Part shown: positions 42,950-50,475 of the stretch, piece after piece
Layout: each line of letters starts with the position of its first letter
Numbering within the stretch: the first letter of the stretch is position 1
Assembly: GCA_016704655.1 (NCBI GenBank)
Contig: JADIZR010000003.1
Location: 186,001-250,000, forward strand
Direction of reading: 5' to 3'
Length of the DNA stretch: 64,000 bases
DNA from: Pseudomonadota bacterium
GTDB taxonomy: Bacteria > Pseudomonadota > Gammaproteobacteria > Steroidobacterales > Steroidobacteraceae
The notes under the pieces: model-generated
Seen by the model: only the letters and a program-made list of their open reading frames with translations
Database searches by the model: none
What the model was told of the DNA's origin: nothing
Made by a program: the position numbers and the translations under genes

Positions 42950-44374
42950 TTACGCGGGCCCTCCCGCCAGCGGCTCGAACCGCGCCTGGAAGAAGCGCAG
43001 ATAGCGCGGCTCGTGAGCCATCCTGAGCCCGCGGGCCGTGTCGCGCTCGTCGAACACCGCTGCTGCTGATTCCGCGACGATGTCCATGTGCGCCTGCGTG
43101 TAGACCCGGCGTGGAATCGTCAGCCGCACGAGTTCAAGGGCAGGGTAGTGGTGTTTACCGGTGGCGGCGTCGCGGCCGGCCGAGACGATGCCGCGTTCCA
43201 TCGCGCGGACACCGGCGTCTTCGTACAGGTTCGCCGCCAGCGTCTGTGCGGGGAAATCGTCCTGGCGGATGTGCGGGTAGAACGCCTTCGCGTCGAGATA
43301 GACGGCGTGCCCGCCGATCGGCCGCACCACCGGCACGCCCATGTCGATCAGCTTGTGGCCGAGGTATTCCACCTGCCCGACGCGAGCCTGGATGTGCTCG
43401 TCGTCGACGGACTCGACGATGCCGCGTGCCATGGCCTCCATGTCGCGGCCAGCCATGCCGCCGTAGGTGTGCAGGCCCTCGTACACGACGACGAGGTTGC
43501 TGGCTTCCTCGTACAGGTGCGGGTCGTTCAGCGCGAGCCAACCACCGATGTTGACCAGTGAGTCCTTCTTGCCGCTCATGGTGCAGCCGTCGGTGTAGCT
43601 GCAGTACTCGCGCAGGATCTCGGCCACCGGCTTGTCGTGATAGCCCGCCTCGCGTTGCTGGATGAAGTAAGCGTTCTCGACCGCGCGCGTGGCGTCGAGC
43701 ATCACGCGGATGCCGTGGCGGGCCGTCAGCTCGCGCACCGCTCGCGTGTTCGCCATCGACATCGGCTGGCCGCCGGCCATGTTCACGGTGCCCGCGATGC
43801 AGACATACGGTATGCGGTCGGCGCCCACGCGCTGGATCAGCGCCTCGAGCGCATCGAGGTCGACGTTGCCCTTGAACGGGCTCTCGTCGTTCGGGTCGTG
43901 GGCTTCCGGCACGATCACGTCGACAAAGGTGCCGCCCGCCAGCTCCTGGTGCAGCCGCGTCGTGGTGAAGTACATGTTGCCGGGCACGTAGTCGCCGGGC
44001 TTGATCAGGATGCGCGACAGCAGGTTCTCGGCGCCGCGGCCCTGGTGGGTCGGGACGATGTAGCGGTAGCCGTAGTGTTTCTGGATCGCCGCTTCGAGGT
44101 TGTAGAAGTTGCGGCTGCCGGCATAGGCCTCGTCGCCCAGCATCATGCCGGCCCACTGCCAGTCGCTCATGGCGCTGGTGCCGCTGTCGGTCAGCAGGTC
44201 GATGTAGACGTCCTCGGATCGCAGCAGGAAGGTGTTGTAGCCCGCCTCGGCGATGGCCCGGGTGCGCTCGGCACGAGTCATCATCTTGATGGGCTCGACC
44301 ACCTTGACCTTCCAGGGTTCGGCCCACGAGCGGTGCGCAGGGCGGCGATGACGGGATTCGGGCGAGTGGGTCAT
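42950..44374 (-). CDS. Tyrosine phenol-lyase/tryptophanase family beta-eliminating lyase
   Basis: 474-residue PLP enzyme splitting aromatic amino acids into phenol or indole, pyruvate and ammonia. The PLP lysine lies in DGCTMSGKKDSLVNIGGWLA. The sequence follows tyrosine phenol-lyase more closely than TnaA: YFTTTRLHQE, VVVYEGLHTYGGMAGRDMEA, VRAMERGIVSAGRDAATGKH and RYLRFFQARF (TnaA has SAKKDAMVPMGG and RAVEIGSF at these places). Start ATG 44374. The open frame to 44701 runs antisense over hicB. No permease is nearby, so a catabolic operon is absent. Confidence 0.9.
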   Translation of the reverse strand: MTHSPESRHRRPAHRSWAEPWKVKVVEPIKMMTRAERTRAIAEAGYNTFLLRSEDVYIDLLTDSGTSAMSDWQWAGMMLGDEAYAGSRNFYNLEAAIQKHYGYRYIVPTHQGRGAENLLSRILIKPGDYVPGNMYFTTTRLHQELAGGTFVDVIVPEAHDPNDESPFKGNVDLDALEALIQRVGADRIPYVCIAGTVNMAGGQPMSMANTRAVRELTARHGIRVMLDATRAVENAYFIQQREAGYHDKPVAEILREYCSYTDGCTMSGKKDSLVNIGGWLALNDPHLYEEASNLVVVYEGLHTYGGMAGRDMEAMARGIVESVDDEHIQARVGQVEYLGHKLIDMGVPVVRPIGGHAVYLDAKAFYPHIRQDDFPAQTLAANLYEDAGVRAMERGIVSAGRDAATGKHHYPALELVRLTIPRRVYTQAHMDIVAESAAAVFDERDTARGLRMAHEPRYLRFFQARFEPLAGGPA

Positions 44375-44522
44375 GACGACGCAAGCTCCTGGGGACGTGC
44401 CGAAAGTGGCAAGGATGTTGCCCCGATTCTCGTCGAGGAAGCCGTGCATGTACGGATCAGCCTCCTTGGATGTGAGGGTTGCAATCGACCGGCCAGCGGT
44501 CGTATTTTCCGGGGAGAGGGTA

Positions 44523-44729
44523 ATGCACGGCATGAAGTACAAGGTCGCACTCCGCGCCTCGGAAGAAGGGTTCGCTGTCTCAGTTCCGGGGCTGCCTGGA
44601 TGCTGGTCACAGGGAGCCACCGAGGCGGAAGCACTCGAGAACATCAAGCAGGCAATCGAGGAATACCTCGCGGTCGTCGATGGCGAGTTGAAAGGCGCCA
44701 CGATCCGCGAAGTTGAAGTGGCGGCCTGA
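44523..44729 (+). CDS. hicB: HicB-family antitoxin
   Basis: 68 residues: MKYKVALRASEEGFAVSVPG, LPGCWSQGATEAEALENIKQ, AIEEYLAVVDGEL, the partial RNase-H-like HicB fold. GGAGAGGGTA lies just before ATG 44523. Precedes hicA by 31 bases (antitoxin first, the less classical order). Confidence 0.85.
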   Translation: MHGMKYKVALRASEEGFAVSVPGLPGCWSQGATEAEALENIKQAIEEYLAVVDGELKGATIREVEVAA

Positions 44730-44760
44730 ATCGCTCAGTCACCTGGACGAGATTCGCGCC

Positions 44761-44973
44761 ATGCCAAAACTGCCTGGCGTGCAGCATCTGGCGGCAATCC
44801 GAGCGTTGCAAAAGGCCGGATTTCGAATTGTCCGGCAAGGAAGGCACGTCGTGATGAGCGACGGCCAGCGCATCCTTACGATTCCGCGCCACAACCCGGT
44901 CAACGCAATCACGATGGCAGGCATCGTGCGCGACGCTGGGCTGACATTGGAGAGGTTTCGGGAGTTGCTGTAG
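44761..44973 (+). CDS. hicA: HicA-type mRNA interferase toxin
   Basis: 70 residues with a dsRBD-like HicA fold: LAAIRALQKAGFRIVRQGRH, the catalytic His in RQGRHVVMSDG, and NPVNAITMAGIVRDAGLTLE. Start ATG 44761 chosen; the open frame reaches back into hicB. An apparently intact hicBA pair. Confidence 0.85.
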   Translation: MPKLPGVQHLAAIRALQKAGFRIVRQGRHVVMSDGQRILTIPRHNPVNAITMAGIVRDAGLTLERFRELL

Positions 44974-44997
44974 TACTCAGATGTTCCCGCATCGTAA

Positions 44998-45139
44998 AAA
45001 TGCACCCGCTGGATTTTTGGCCGCCACCGCTTCTGGGCGCCAATTCCAGAACTCGGAGGCCGTCACTTGCGGGTAGTCACGCTGGCCGATAAGGATCACG
45101 ATCCTGAGCGCCTTCCCCGACAGGGGGTTCAAACCGTGA
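44998..45139 (+). pseudogene. DUF4258 fragment (copy 2), N-terminus missing
   Basis: After an in-frame TAA at 44995 the text RHRFWAPIPELGGRHLRVVT, LADKDHD, then (after a slip near 45108) ILSAFPDRGFKP and TGA 45137-45139 parallels the C-terminal half of the DUF4258 gene at 34249-34501. The stop overlaps the following DUF2283 start (GTGA), as in copy 1. The first half of the domain is gone. Confidence 0.6.
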
Positions 45140-45354
45140 AACTCAGTTACTTCGCCGACACAGACTCCCTTTACATCGACCTTTCGGAAGAGCCAAGCGT
45201 CGAAAGCCGCGAGATCTCCGAGGGCGTCGTGCTGGACTACAACGCGGCAGGGCGGCTCGTGGGCATCGACATCGACGAAGCCAGCACGCGCGTGCAGATG
45301 GACAAGCTGGTGCTCAGCCAACTGCCGTCAACGGTCGAGACGGCTGCTGCGTAA
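45136..45354 (+). CDS. DUF2283 family protein (copy 2)
   Basis: 72 residues from GTG 45136: KLSYFADTDSLYIDLSEEPS, then GVVLDYNAAGRLVGIDIDEA. A clear paralogue of the 34498-34695 protein. Its upstream DUF4258 partner is only a fragment. Antitoxin-like role by analogy. Confidence 0.8.
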   Translation: MKLSYFADTDSLYIDLSEEPSVESREISEGVVLDYNAAGRLVGIDIDEASTRVQMDKLVLSQLPSTVETAAA

Positions 45355-45408
45355 GAGGGCGCCAACCGGCCGGGACCCATTTCGGCAGTGGCTCGACAAG
45401 GAACGGCA

Positions 45409-45588
45409 ATGAGCAAGACCAAGGCGAGCAAGAAGCCGGCCTCGCGAGGCTACGAGGATGCGTCAGTCGAGAGCTTTCGCCGCGATCGGAAGTATGCCGC
45501 GGCCTGCCTGGATCAAGTGCTCGCCGACGGAGACCAGCAGGAACTCATGCTGGCACTGCGCCGGCTGTCGATCGCACCAGCGTTGTAG
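45409..45588 (+). pseudogene. Truncated HigA-like addiction-module antidote
   Basis: 59 codons: MSKTKASKKPASRGYEDASV, ESFRRDRKYAAACLDQVLAD, GDQQELMLALRRL. The Y-A-A..L-D-Q-V-L..GDQQELMLALR pattern is the N-terminal half of putative addiction-module antidote proteins. The helix-turn-helix half that should follow is absent and the frame stops at 45586. No toxin gene adjacent. AAGGA precedes the ATG. Confidence 0.5.
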
Positions 45589-45667
45589 CGCGTCCGCATC
45601 GTCCGTGGCTCACCCAGTGAGCCGCCGCCTTGCCACAGTAGGACGTCACAACCCTCTGGGGACGTCC

Positions 45668-46246
45668 ATGACGAGCCTGGCCACGCACCGCCGACGCGCG
45701 CGAATCCTGTTTACTCTCGGCGTGCTGGTCGCGACCGCCAGCTACAATCCCGCGCACGGCCAGGACCTGGGTCAGCTCTCCGCCAACCCGTACGCACCCA
45801 ACTCGACCGCGAACCCCTACAGCCCGGCAGGCTCGCCCTACAGCGCGACGAGCGTGCGCAATCCGTACGGCCAGTACGGCAGCCCCTACAGCGACCAGAG
45901 CGCGACCAACCCGTACGCGACGGACGCGCCGAAGCTGTACGACGAGGAGGGCAACTACCGCGGCAAGCTGTCCGCGAATCCGTACGACCCGGAGTCGGTG
46001 TCGAATCCGTACGGTCGCTATGGCAGCGAGCACTCGGCGGACAGCATCAACAATCCGTACGGGGCGGGGAACGAGTACCGGACGGACAGTCCGCGGAATC
46101 CGTACGGGGTGGGCATGAAGATCGTGGCCGGCGGGCAGGAGGGAGGCGACGATGACGCTGCATCCCCTCCGGATTCGCCGACATTTCTGCCGAAACCGTT
46201 GCCTGCGCTGAACGCCCCGACGGAGGAGGTTGATCCGTCGGACTGA
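45668..46246 (+). CDS. Secreted protein with tandem NPY/SPY repeats
   Basis: 192 residues. A signal peptide (RARILFTLGVLVATASYNPA) is followed by at least nine units of the type N-P-Y-(G/A/S/D) alternating with S-P-Y (ANPYAPNSTANPYSPAGSPY; VRNPYGQYGSPYSDQSATNP; SNPYGRYGSEHSADSINNPY), then an acidic Pro-rich tail. The repeats would form tyrosine- and proline-rich extended chains or ladders. Related unannotated proteins occur in Xanthomonadales as I recall. No function known. The start ATG 45668 is the one that gives the signal peptide. Confidence 0.7.
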   Translation: MTSLATHRRRARILFTLGVLVATASYNPAHGQDLGQLSANPYAPNSTANPYSPAGSPYSATSVRNPYGQYGSPYSDQSATNPYATDAPKLYDEEGNYRGKLSANPYDPESVSNPYGRYGSEHSADSINNPYGAGNEYRTDSPRNPYGVGMKIVAGGQEGGDDDAASPPDSPTFLPKPLPALNAPTEEVDPSD

Positions 46247-46381
46247 TTTCCAGTCGTTCGAGGCCGATATCCAGCTGTTCGCGATGTGAGCCACCAGGCA
46301 AATATGGGTGATTGCGAGAAGTTGTCACTTGACAACTCACTCTCACGACACTAACTTGGACTGGACGTCTCGCGTGGCGCG

Positions 46382-46517
46382 AAACAGGCATTCCAACAAG
46401 GATATTGAAAAGGCCATCCGGTACGCGCAGAAGGCGAGCAGCGGCGTACGACGAACCGAAGTCAGAGTGACCGATGGAATACGAGTTCACATTGAAGTAC
46501 TGGCTCACGACTGCTGA
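46382..46517 (+). pseudogene. Fragment of the partner of the next DNA-binding protein
   Basis: ARNRHSNKDIEKAIRYAQKA matches the opening of a small protein I recall upstream of such DNA-binding genes. The middle (the HAWGKMYCP-type section) is missing, and the frame runs SGVRRTEVRVTDGIRVHIEV into the next start. Reported with low confidence. Confidence 0.35.
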
Positions 46518-46996
46518 CAGCGATGCCGACGAACTCGTTGAGCGTCTCGGTGCCGCGGGCTGCGACGACGCCCTGGTTGGCATCGGGCAGCCGGGGCGGA
46601 TCGCGCTGGACTTCTCCCGCGAAGCGCGCTCGGCGCAGGCCGCCGTCGTCAGTGCGATGATGGCCGTGAAGAAAGCCATTCCGACCGCGAGACTCGTCGA
46701 GGTCAGTCCCGATTCCGTTGGCTTGACCGATATCGCCGAGCTGGTCGGGGTGAGTCGGCAGAACATGCGACAGTTATCTCTCGCGCACGCAAAGACCTTT
46801 CCGACGCCGTTGCACTCGGGCAATGTCGAGTTGTGGCACCTGGCACGTGCTGGAATGGCTCGGGGAGCGGGGCACCTACCGTATTGAGCAGTGCTTGCTC
46901 GACGTCGCGCGGGTGGCCATGCAGATCAATCTAGTCAAGGAATCCACCTTGATCCAGGGCGAGGTCCGGCGCGAAGTGCGCAACCTGGTCGCCTAG
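46474..46996 (+). CDS. Helix-turn-helix DNA-binding protein, slip near the end
   Basis: MEYEFTLKYWLTTADSDADE, LVERLGAAGCDDALVGIGQP, then an HTH (LTDIAELVGVSRQNMRQLSL). The C-terminus changes frame near 46848: NVELWHLA continues as VLEWLGERGTYRIEQ, CLLDVARVAMQINLVKESTL and stops at 46996. Read together this is a normal member of about 174 residues. Likely regulator of a two-gene stress unit whose first gene (46382-46517) is decayed. Confidence 0.6.
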
Positions 46997-46997
46997 G

Positions 46998-47090
46998 CAT
47001 CGCCGCTGACGTTTCAGCTGAAACTCTTCATCTCGAATTGACGATGGATCTGATGCGCGCGCCGCAGCGCCGCACGGTGCGGCGTGCCGC
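46998..47090. repeat. Dispersed repeat, copy A
   Basis: Contains the palindrome TTTCAGCTGAAA (47012-47023), then CTCTTCATCTCGAATTGACG and GATGGATCTGATGCGCGC. Shares the palindrome plus about 60 following bases with copy B (47901) and the first 35 with copy C (50088). Lies directly after the DNA-binding gene. The interval 46997-47303 holds no gene that I recognise. Confidence 0.65.
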
Positions 47091-47303
47091 CGTCTCCGTC
47101 GTGTTCGTCTAAAGCCATCGGAGATCCTGTGGGGAGGGTTTCGCAGGGGTCGCTGAAAGTAATCTGATGGCCTGCCTGGCGACACTGGGGCGCATCGCAG
47201 AAGTTTCCTGGCAAACAGCCTGCATTTGCGGCGCGCGTCGTGGGTGGCGCGCGGCTACCGTCCTGTGCAAGGAGTCTTGCTGAAAGAATGACGCTGGCCG
47301 ATC

Positions 47304-47603
47304 ATGCCGACCTGGGACGAGTCCAAGCGACGCGCGAATATTCGACGCCACAAGCTCGATTTCGCGGGCATCGAGGTGATCTGGGACGGCTTCACGGTCA
47401 CTCGTGAAGACATCCGCGAGCGATACGGAGAGCGTAGATTCGTCACATTCGGCGTGCTCCACGACGAGGTCGTGGTCCTGGTCTACACTGAGCGGAGAGA
47501 CGACCTTCACGTTATTTCTCTTCGACGGGCCGAGAAATATGAAAAGCGCTATTACCTTGAAACCGCCGAAGCGCATTCAGCGCAGACCGATCGACCCGGA
47601 TAA
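47304..47603 (+). CDS. brnT: BrnT-type ribonuclease toxin
   Basis: 99 residues with the BrnT core: MPTWDESKRRANIRRHKLDF, AGIEVIWDGFTVTREDIRER, YGERRFVTFGVLHDEVVVLV, YTERRDDLHVISLRRAEKYE. BrnT is a RelE-fold toxin. Overlaps brnA by 65 bases. The last dozen residues are unlike the family, so the stop may be later than usual. Confidence 0.88.
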   Translation: MPTWDESKRRANIRRHKLDFAGIEVIWDGFTVTREDIRERYGERRFVTFGVLHDEVVVLVYTERRDDLHVISLRRAEKYEKRYYLETAEAHSAQTDRPG

Positions 47604-48015
47604 TCCGCCTTGGACGGAGAACATGCTCGGGACGGCCCGGACCCGGGCTGAACGCAGTGCATCGTCAAAGTCGACGAAGGTTGAAGCGACGATCCGTCTC
47701 GATCGAGACGTAGTCGAGCACTTCCGTGCCGGTGGTCGCGACTACCAGGCAAGAATGAACAAGGTGTTGCGGGATGCGATGCGCCGCGAGCGGTCAGGGC
47801 GTAGACCGGCAGGGGCGCAGACCTGCTCGACGAGTTGCGGCTACTGCTCTGACTTGTGCGATCTTTTCGCGGTCCTTGGTCGCGCTCGCATCGCGGCCGA
47901 CATTTCAGCTGAAACTCTCAATTTCGATTTGACGATGGATCTGATGCACGCATACCCGGTGCGCCGCACGTGCGTCGCGTCGCGTGACGCGCCCGCTGTT
48001 TTCCCACGGACGTAA
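47539..48015 (+). CDS. brnA: BrnA-type antitoxin with unusual C-terminal extension
   Basis: The first 90 or so residues are BrnA-like: DPDNPPWTENMLGTARTRAE, then the ribbon-helix-helix KVEATIRLDRDVVEHFRAGG and RDYQARMNKVLRDAMRRERS. No stop follows. The frame continues about 65 residues through repeat copy B (GAQTCSTSCGYCSDLCDLF ... SAETLNFDLTMDLMHAY). The repeat may therefore have inserted at the natural end of the gene. The tail is not conserved. Confidence 0.8.
   Translation: MKSAITLKPPKRIQRRPIDPDNPPWTENMLGTARTRAERSASSKSTKVEATIRLDRDVVEHFRAGGRDYQARMNKVLRDAMRRERSGRRPAGAQTCSTSCGYCSDLCDLFAVLGRARIAADISAETLNFDLTMDLMHAYPVRRTCVASRDAPAVFPRT
47821..47985. repeat. Dispersed repeat, copy B (inside the brnA tail)
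   Basis: CTGCTCGACGAG, GACTTGTGCGATC and TTTTCGCGGTC correspond to CGCTCGACGAG, GTCTTGTGAGATC and TATTCGCGGTC in copy C. The palindrome TTTCAGCTGAAA is at 47901-47912, followed by CTCTCAATTTCGATTTGACG. The downstream part (GATGGATCTGATGCACGC) matches copy A. Confidence 0.7.
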
Positions 48016-48057
48016 CCGTCACACTGGCGGGGCGTTGATCGCCGCGGGAGCAGGCAA

Positions 48058-48903
48058 TTGGGTTCGAGCAAGCGCCTCAGCGTGCGCAAGCAGCCATCAT
48101 TGCGCTGGATATTGATCGCAGCCGCATTTTTCCTGCCCGCTGCATGGAGTTCGACCCACGTCGCCGCACGGGACGGCGACGCTACGGCCGTCCTGGTCGG
48201 CCGGGTCACCGAGGTGACCGACGGCGACACCATTCACGTTGCGCTGGCCTCCGGGCCGATCATCGTTCGACTGCATTCGATCGATACGCCCGAGCGCGCA
48301 CAGCCGTGGGGACGGCAGGCGGCCGCTGCGCTCGAGCGCCGCCTGCGGCAAGGCACCGAGGTGACGCTGCAGCCGATCACGCAGGACGAGTACGACCGCC
48401 TGGTGGCGGTGGTCTACGTGAACGACAAGAGCGTCAACGCGTGGATGGTGCAGCAAGGCCACGCCTGGGCCTATCGCCAGTACCTGGACGATGCGCAGTA
48501 CTGCGCCTGGGAGCAGCAGGCGCGGGTGTCCGGCCTGGGGGTCTGGTCGCTGCCGTCGACGAAACGAATCGCGCCGTGGGAGTACCGCAAGGCCGAGCGC
48601 GAGCAGACACAGATCGTCATGGGCAGCACCGTCGAGACCGAGACCGCGTGCGTGGCCGCCATGAACGACCGTGGTCCCGTGACGAACACGGCGGCCCAAC
48701 CATCGACGCCCGTGGGCCCGTGCCGGATCAAGGGCAACATCAACGACAAAGGCGATCGCATCTACCACGTGCCCGGCAGCGAGTCGTACGAGCACACCGG
48801 GATCAGCGCGAGTCGCGGGGAGCGCTGGTTCTGCACGGAGGAGGAGGCGCGGAAGGCGGGGTGGCGGGCGCCGCGGGGCAATGCCGATGGATCGAGCAAT
48901 TGA
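48058..48903 (+). CDS. Secreted thermonuclease-family protein with C-terminal sunset-like domain
   Basis: 281 residues: signal/anchor (WILIAAAFFLPAAWSSTHVA), SNase-fold domain (VGRVTEVTDGDTIHVALASG, IIVRLHSIDTPERAQPWGRQ, DEYDRLVAVVYVNDKSVNAW, GHAWAYRQYLDDAQYCAWEQ) with the R..D..E..R catalytic set (IDTPE; YDR). The C-terminal module CRIKGNINDKGDRIYHVPGS ... GERWFCTEEEARKAGWRAP is often attached to secreted SNases. The start is TTG 48058, the only one that gives a signal peptide. Degrades extracellular or periplasmic nucleic acid. Confidence 0.85.
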   Translation: MGSSKRLSVRKQPSLRWILIAAAFFLPAAWSSTHVAARDGDATAVLVGRVTEVTDGDTIHVALASGPIIVRLHSIDTPERAQPWGRQAAAALERRLRQGTEVTLQPITQDEYDRLVAVVYVNDKSVNAWMVQQGHAWAYRQYLDDAQYCAWEQQARVSGLGVWSLPSTKRIAPWEYRKAEREQTQIVMGSTVETETACVAAMNDRGPVTNTAAQPSTPVGPCRIKGNINDKGDRIYHVPGSESYEHTGISASRGERWFCTEEEARKAGWRAPRGNADGSSN

Positions 48904-48981
48904 CGCGGCCAGACCGGCCGCGGTGAGGGCGGACCCTTGCGGAACCCGCCCTGTCCGGTTCAGCTTGCGCTGAGCAGCCGA

Positions 48982-49262
48982 TCAGTCTTTGGCCGCATCC
49001 TGCATCGCTTCGCCCGCATCCTCGATGACCTTGCCGGTCGCGTCGACGGCGTTTGCAGTGGCCTCCTTGGTCGCGTCGGCGGCATCTGCAGCGGCTTCCC
49101 TGGTCGCGACAGCGGCAGCGTCAACGGCCTCGCCGGCACTGTTCGCAGCCTCGCCCGCGGCAACACTGGCGTCGGAAGGCGCTTCGGCGGTCGGGCTTTC
49201 CTTCCTGGCGCAGCCGGCGAGGGCCAGCGTGGCGAGAGCGGCGACGAGTACAATTTGTTCAT
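48982..49262 (-). CDS. Small lipoprotein with alanine-rich helical repeats, one-base slip
   Basis: ATG 49262 reads MNKL and then loses frame. With one A added to AAA at about 49253-49255 it becomes MNKIVLVAALATLALAGC, a perfect lipoprotein signal, and continues ARKESPTAEAPSDASVAAGE, AANSAGEAVDAAAVATREAA, ADAADATKEATANAVDATGK. The 11-residue-like Ala/Asp/Glu repeats resemble LEA-type or entericidin-like spacer lipoproteins. About 93 residues. Probably a sequencing slip. Confidence 0.7.
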
Positions 49263-49432
49263 GGGAAGGTTCTCCTGGGTGAGCGGACCGGGAGAAGAGT
49301 CTGGCAGGAGCGGCTCGCGCCGACCGTCCGCTACCGCACGGACGGCCCCGCCATCGTGGACTAAAAGTCACTCAACCGTTCGCAGCGCGAGTCTCGCGCT
49401 TGTCGAACCGTCCACTCAAGCAGGCCAGGCAC

Positions 49433-49705
49433 ATGAATCCATCCGCCACCGCACCGTCCAACACCGCCCGCAAAACCGACTACGAAGGTTATGAAACGCC
49501 GGAGGCGCTCGTCACCGACGCGACACTGTCGGTCGCGCAAAAACTCGCACGGCTGGAGGCCTGGGAGGAAGACCTGAAGGCCAGGATGCGCGCATCCGAC
49601 GAGAGCATGACTGGCATCACTCCCGGTTTGAGCGGCCCGCTGCTGCAGAGGGTCATGGCCTGCCTGGAGCCGTTGCGGAGCGCTGAGAAGCCGGACTCAG
49701 ATTGA
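49433..49705 (+). CDS. Conserved hypothetical, 90 residues
   Basis: Soluble acidic protein: DYEGYETPEALVTDATLSVA, QKLARLEAWEEDLKARMRAS, DESMTGITPGLSGPLLQRVM. The D-Y-(x)-T-P-E..V..D..L...K...LE.WE.DL...AS.E.M pattern occurs in many small proteobacterial proteins of unknown function. Start ATG 49433. Confidence 0.65.
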   Translation: MNPSATAPSNTARKTDYEGYETPEALVTDATLSVAQKLARLEAWEEDLKARMRASDESMTGITPGLSGPLLQRVMACLEPLRSAEKPDSD

Positions 49706-50004
49706 TCCGATCCCCGGGAGGGGGCGACTCGCGGAATGCGACCCCATGCGGCTCTAAGGGCGCACGCAGCTACGTCAAGCCCCGCCACTGCGAATACGGT
49801 CGCGACCATGAGGTCGAGGCCGAGAAAGCGAATCGTTTCCATCCAGCCCATCGTCATGGTGTGCTCCGCTCATTGAAGACGGCTTTAGACTAATGCTGCG
49901 GCGCAGCATTGTCAGCGCGGTAGCGCACATAGCCTTCGAGCGATGAAGCGTTGATCTCGAGCCAGGCGTAAGCGAGAGCCGCTCAGTCAACGGGGCGCCG
50001 TATA

Positions 50005-50128
50005 GACCCGCTCGACGAGCGGGGGGCGACAACTCGGTCTTGTGAGATCTATTCGCGGTCGTTGTTTGCCCTGAATCGCTACCGACGTTTCAGCTGAAAC
50101 TCTCAATCTCGATTTGACGATGAATCCG
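50005..50128. repeat. Dispersed repeat, copy C
   Basis: CGCTCGACGAG, TCTTGTGAGATCTATTCGCG, the palindrome TTTCAGCTGAAA at 50088-50099 and CTCTCAATCTCGATTTGACG align with copy B across about 120 bases. All three copies have the same orientation. Confidence 0.7.
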
Positions 50129-50311
50129 AAGGCTGCGACGGAGAGACCGGCCGTGCTCCAGCAGCACCGTATGAATTGCATTCGGTGGCGTTACTTCGGG
50201 ACAAGGCGACAGAAGCGCGTCGGCACAATTAGTCCTGAAATCGACTCGAAATGCGGTGCGCGATCGTCCGCCGCAAACGCCACGCTTGGGTCTCAATTGA
50301 ACGAGTTGGTT

Positions 50312-50326
50312 ACTAGTTCACCTAGT
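50312..50326. promoter_or_regulatory. Candidate operator of the HigB/HigA-like unit
   Basis: Inverted repeat ACTAG-TTCAC-CTAGT just upstream of the truncated toxin start at 50335. It lies within a possible TTGGTT-17-TACAGT promoter-like arrangement. Position and symmetry suit autoregulation by the antitoxin encoded at 50432. Confidence 0.4.
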
Positions 50327-50334
50327 GATACAGT

Positions 50335-50475
50335 ATGCGTCGGCGGCGGATCTTCAAGACGAGAGCTTTCAATCGTTGGGCGCTCAGGAGCGGCCTGAGC
50401 GACTTGCTCGAGTTGAACGAGAGACAAATCGATGCCCAAACGAAAAGCGGCGCGCTCGAAGAAATCATCGACTGA
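50335..50475 (+). pseudogene. HigB/RelE-like toxin with internal deletion
   Basis: 46 codons: RRRRIFKTRAFNRWALRSGL, SDLLELNERQIDAQTKSGAL, EEIID. The opening ARIFKTRAF.RWA...G..D is characteristic of HigB2/RelE-type toxins of about 115 residues. The central and C-terminal catalytic part is gone. It overlaps the antitoxin start at 50432. Confidence 0.5.

Larger units (their letters stand above)
49706..50334. other. Intergenic stretch with repeat copy C, no gene recognised
   Basis: Contains an 8-bp stem hairpin AATGCTGC/GCAGCATT (49892-49910) and dispersed repeat copy C (about 50005-50128). A minus-strand frame starting MTMGWMETIRFLGLDLMVAT at about 49857 has a hydrophobic stretch, but its continuation is antisense to 49433-49705 and I do not call it. 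Confidence 0.6.

Noticed and set aside
48937..49494. 185-codon plus-strand frame rich in repeated GRV-CSG-L motifs
   Set aside because: It is the antisense of the alanine-rich lipoprotein repeat. The minus-strand reading has a lipobox and explains the periodicity.
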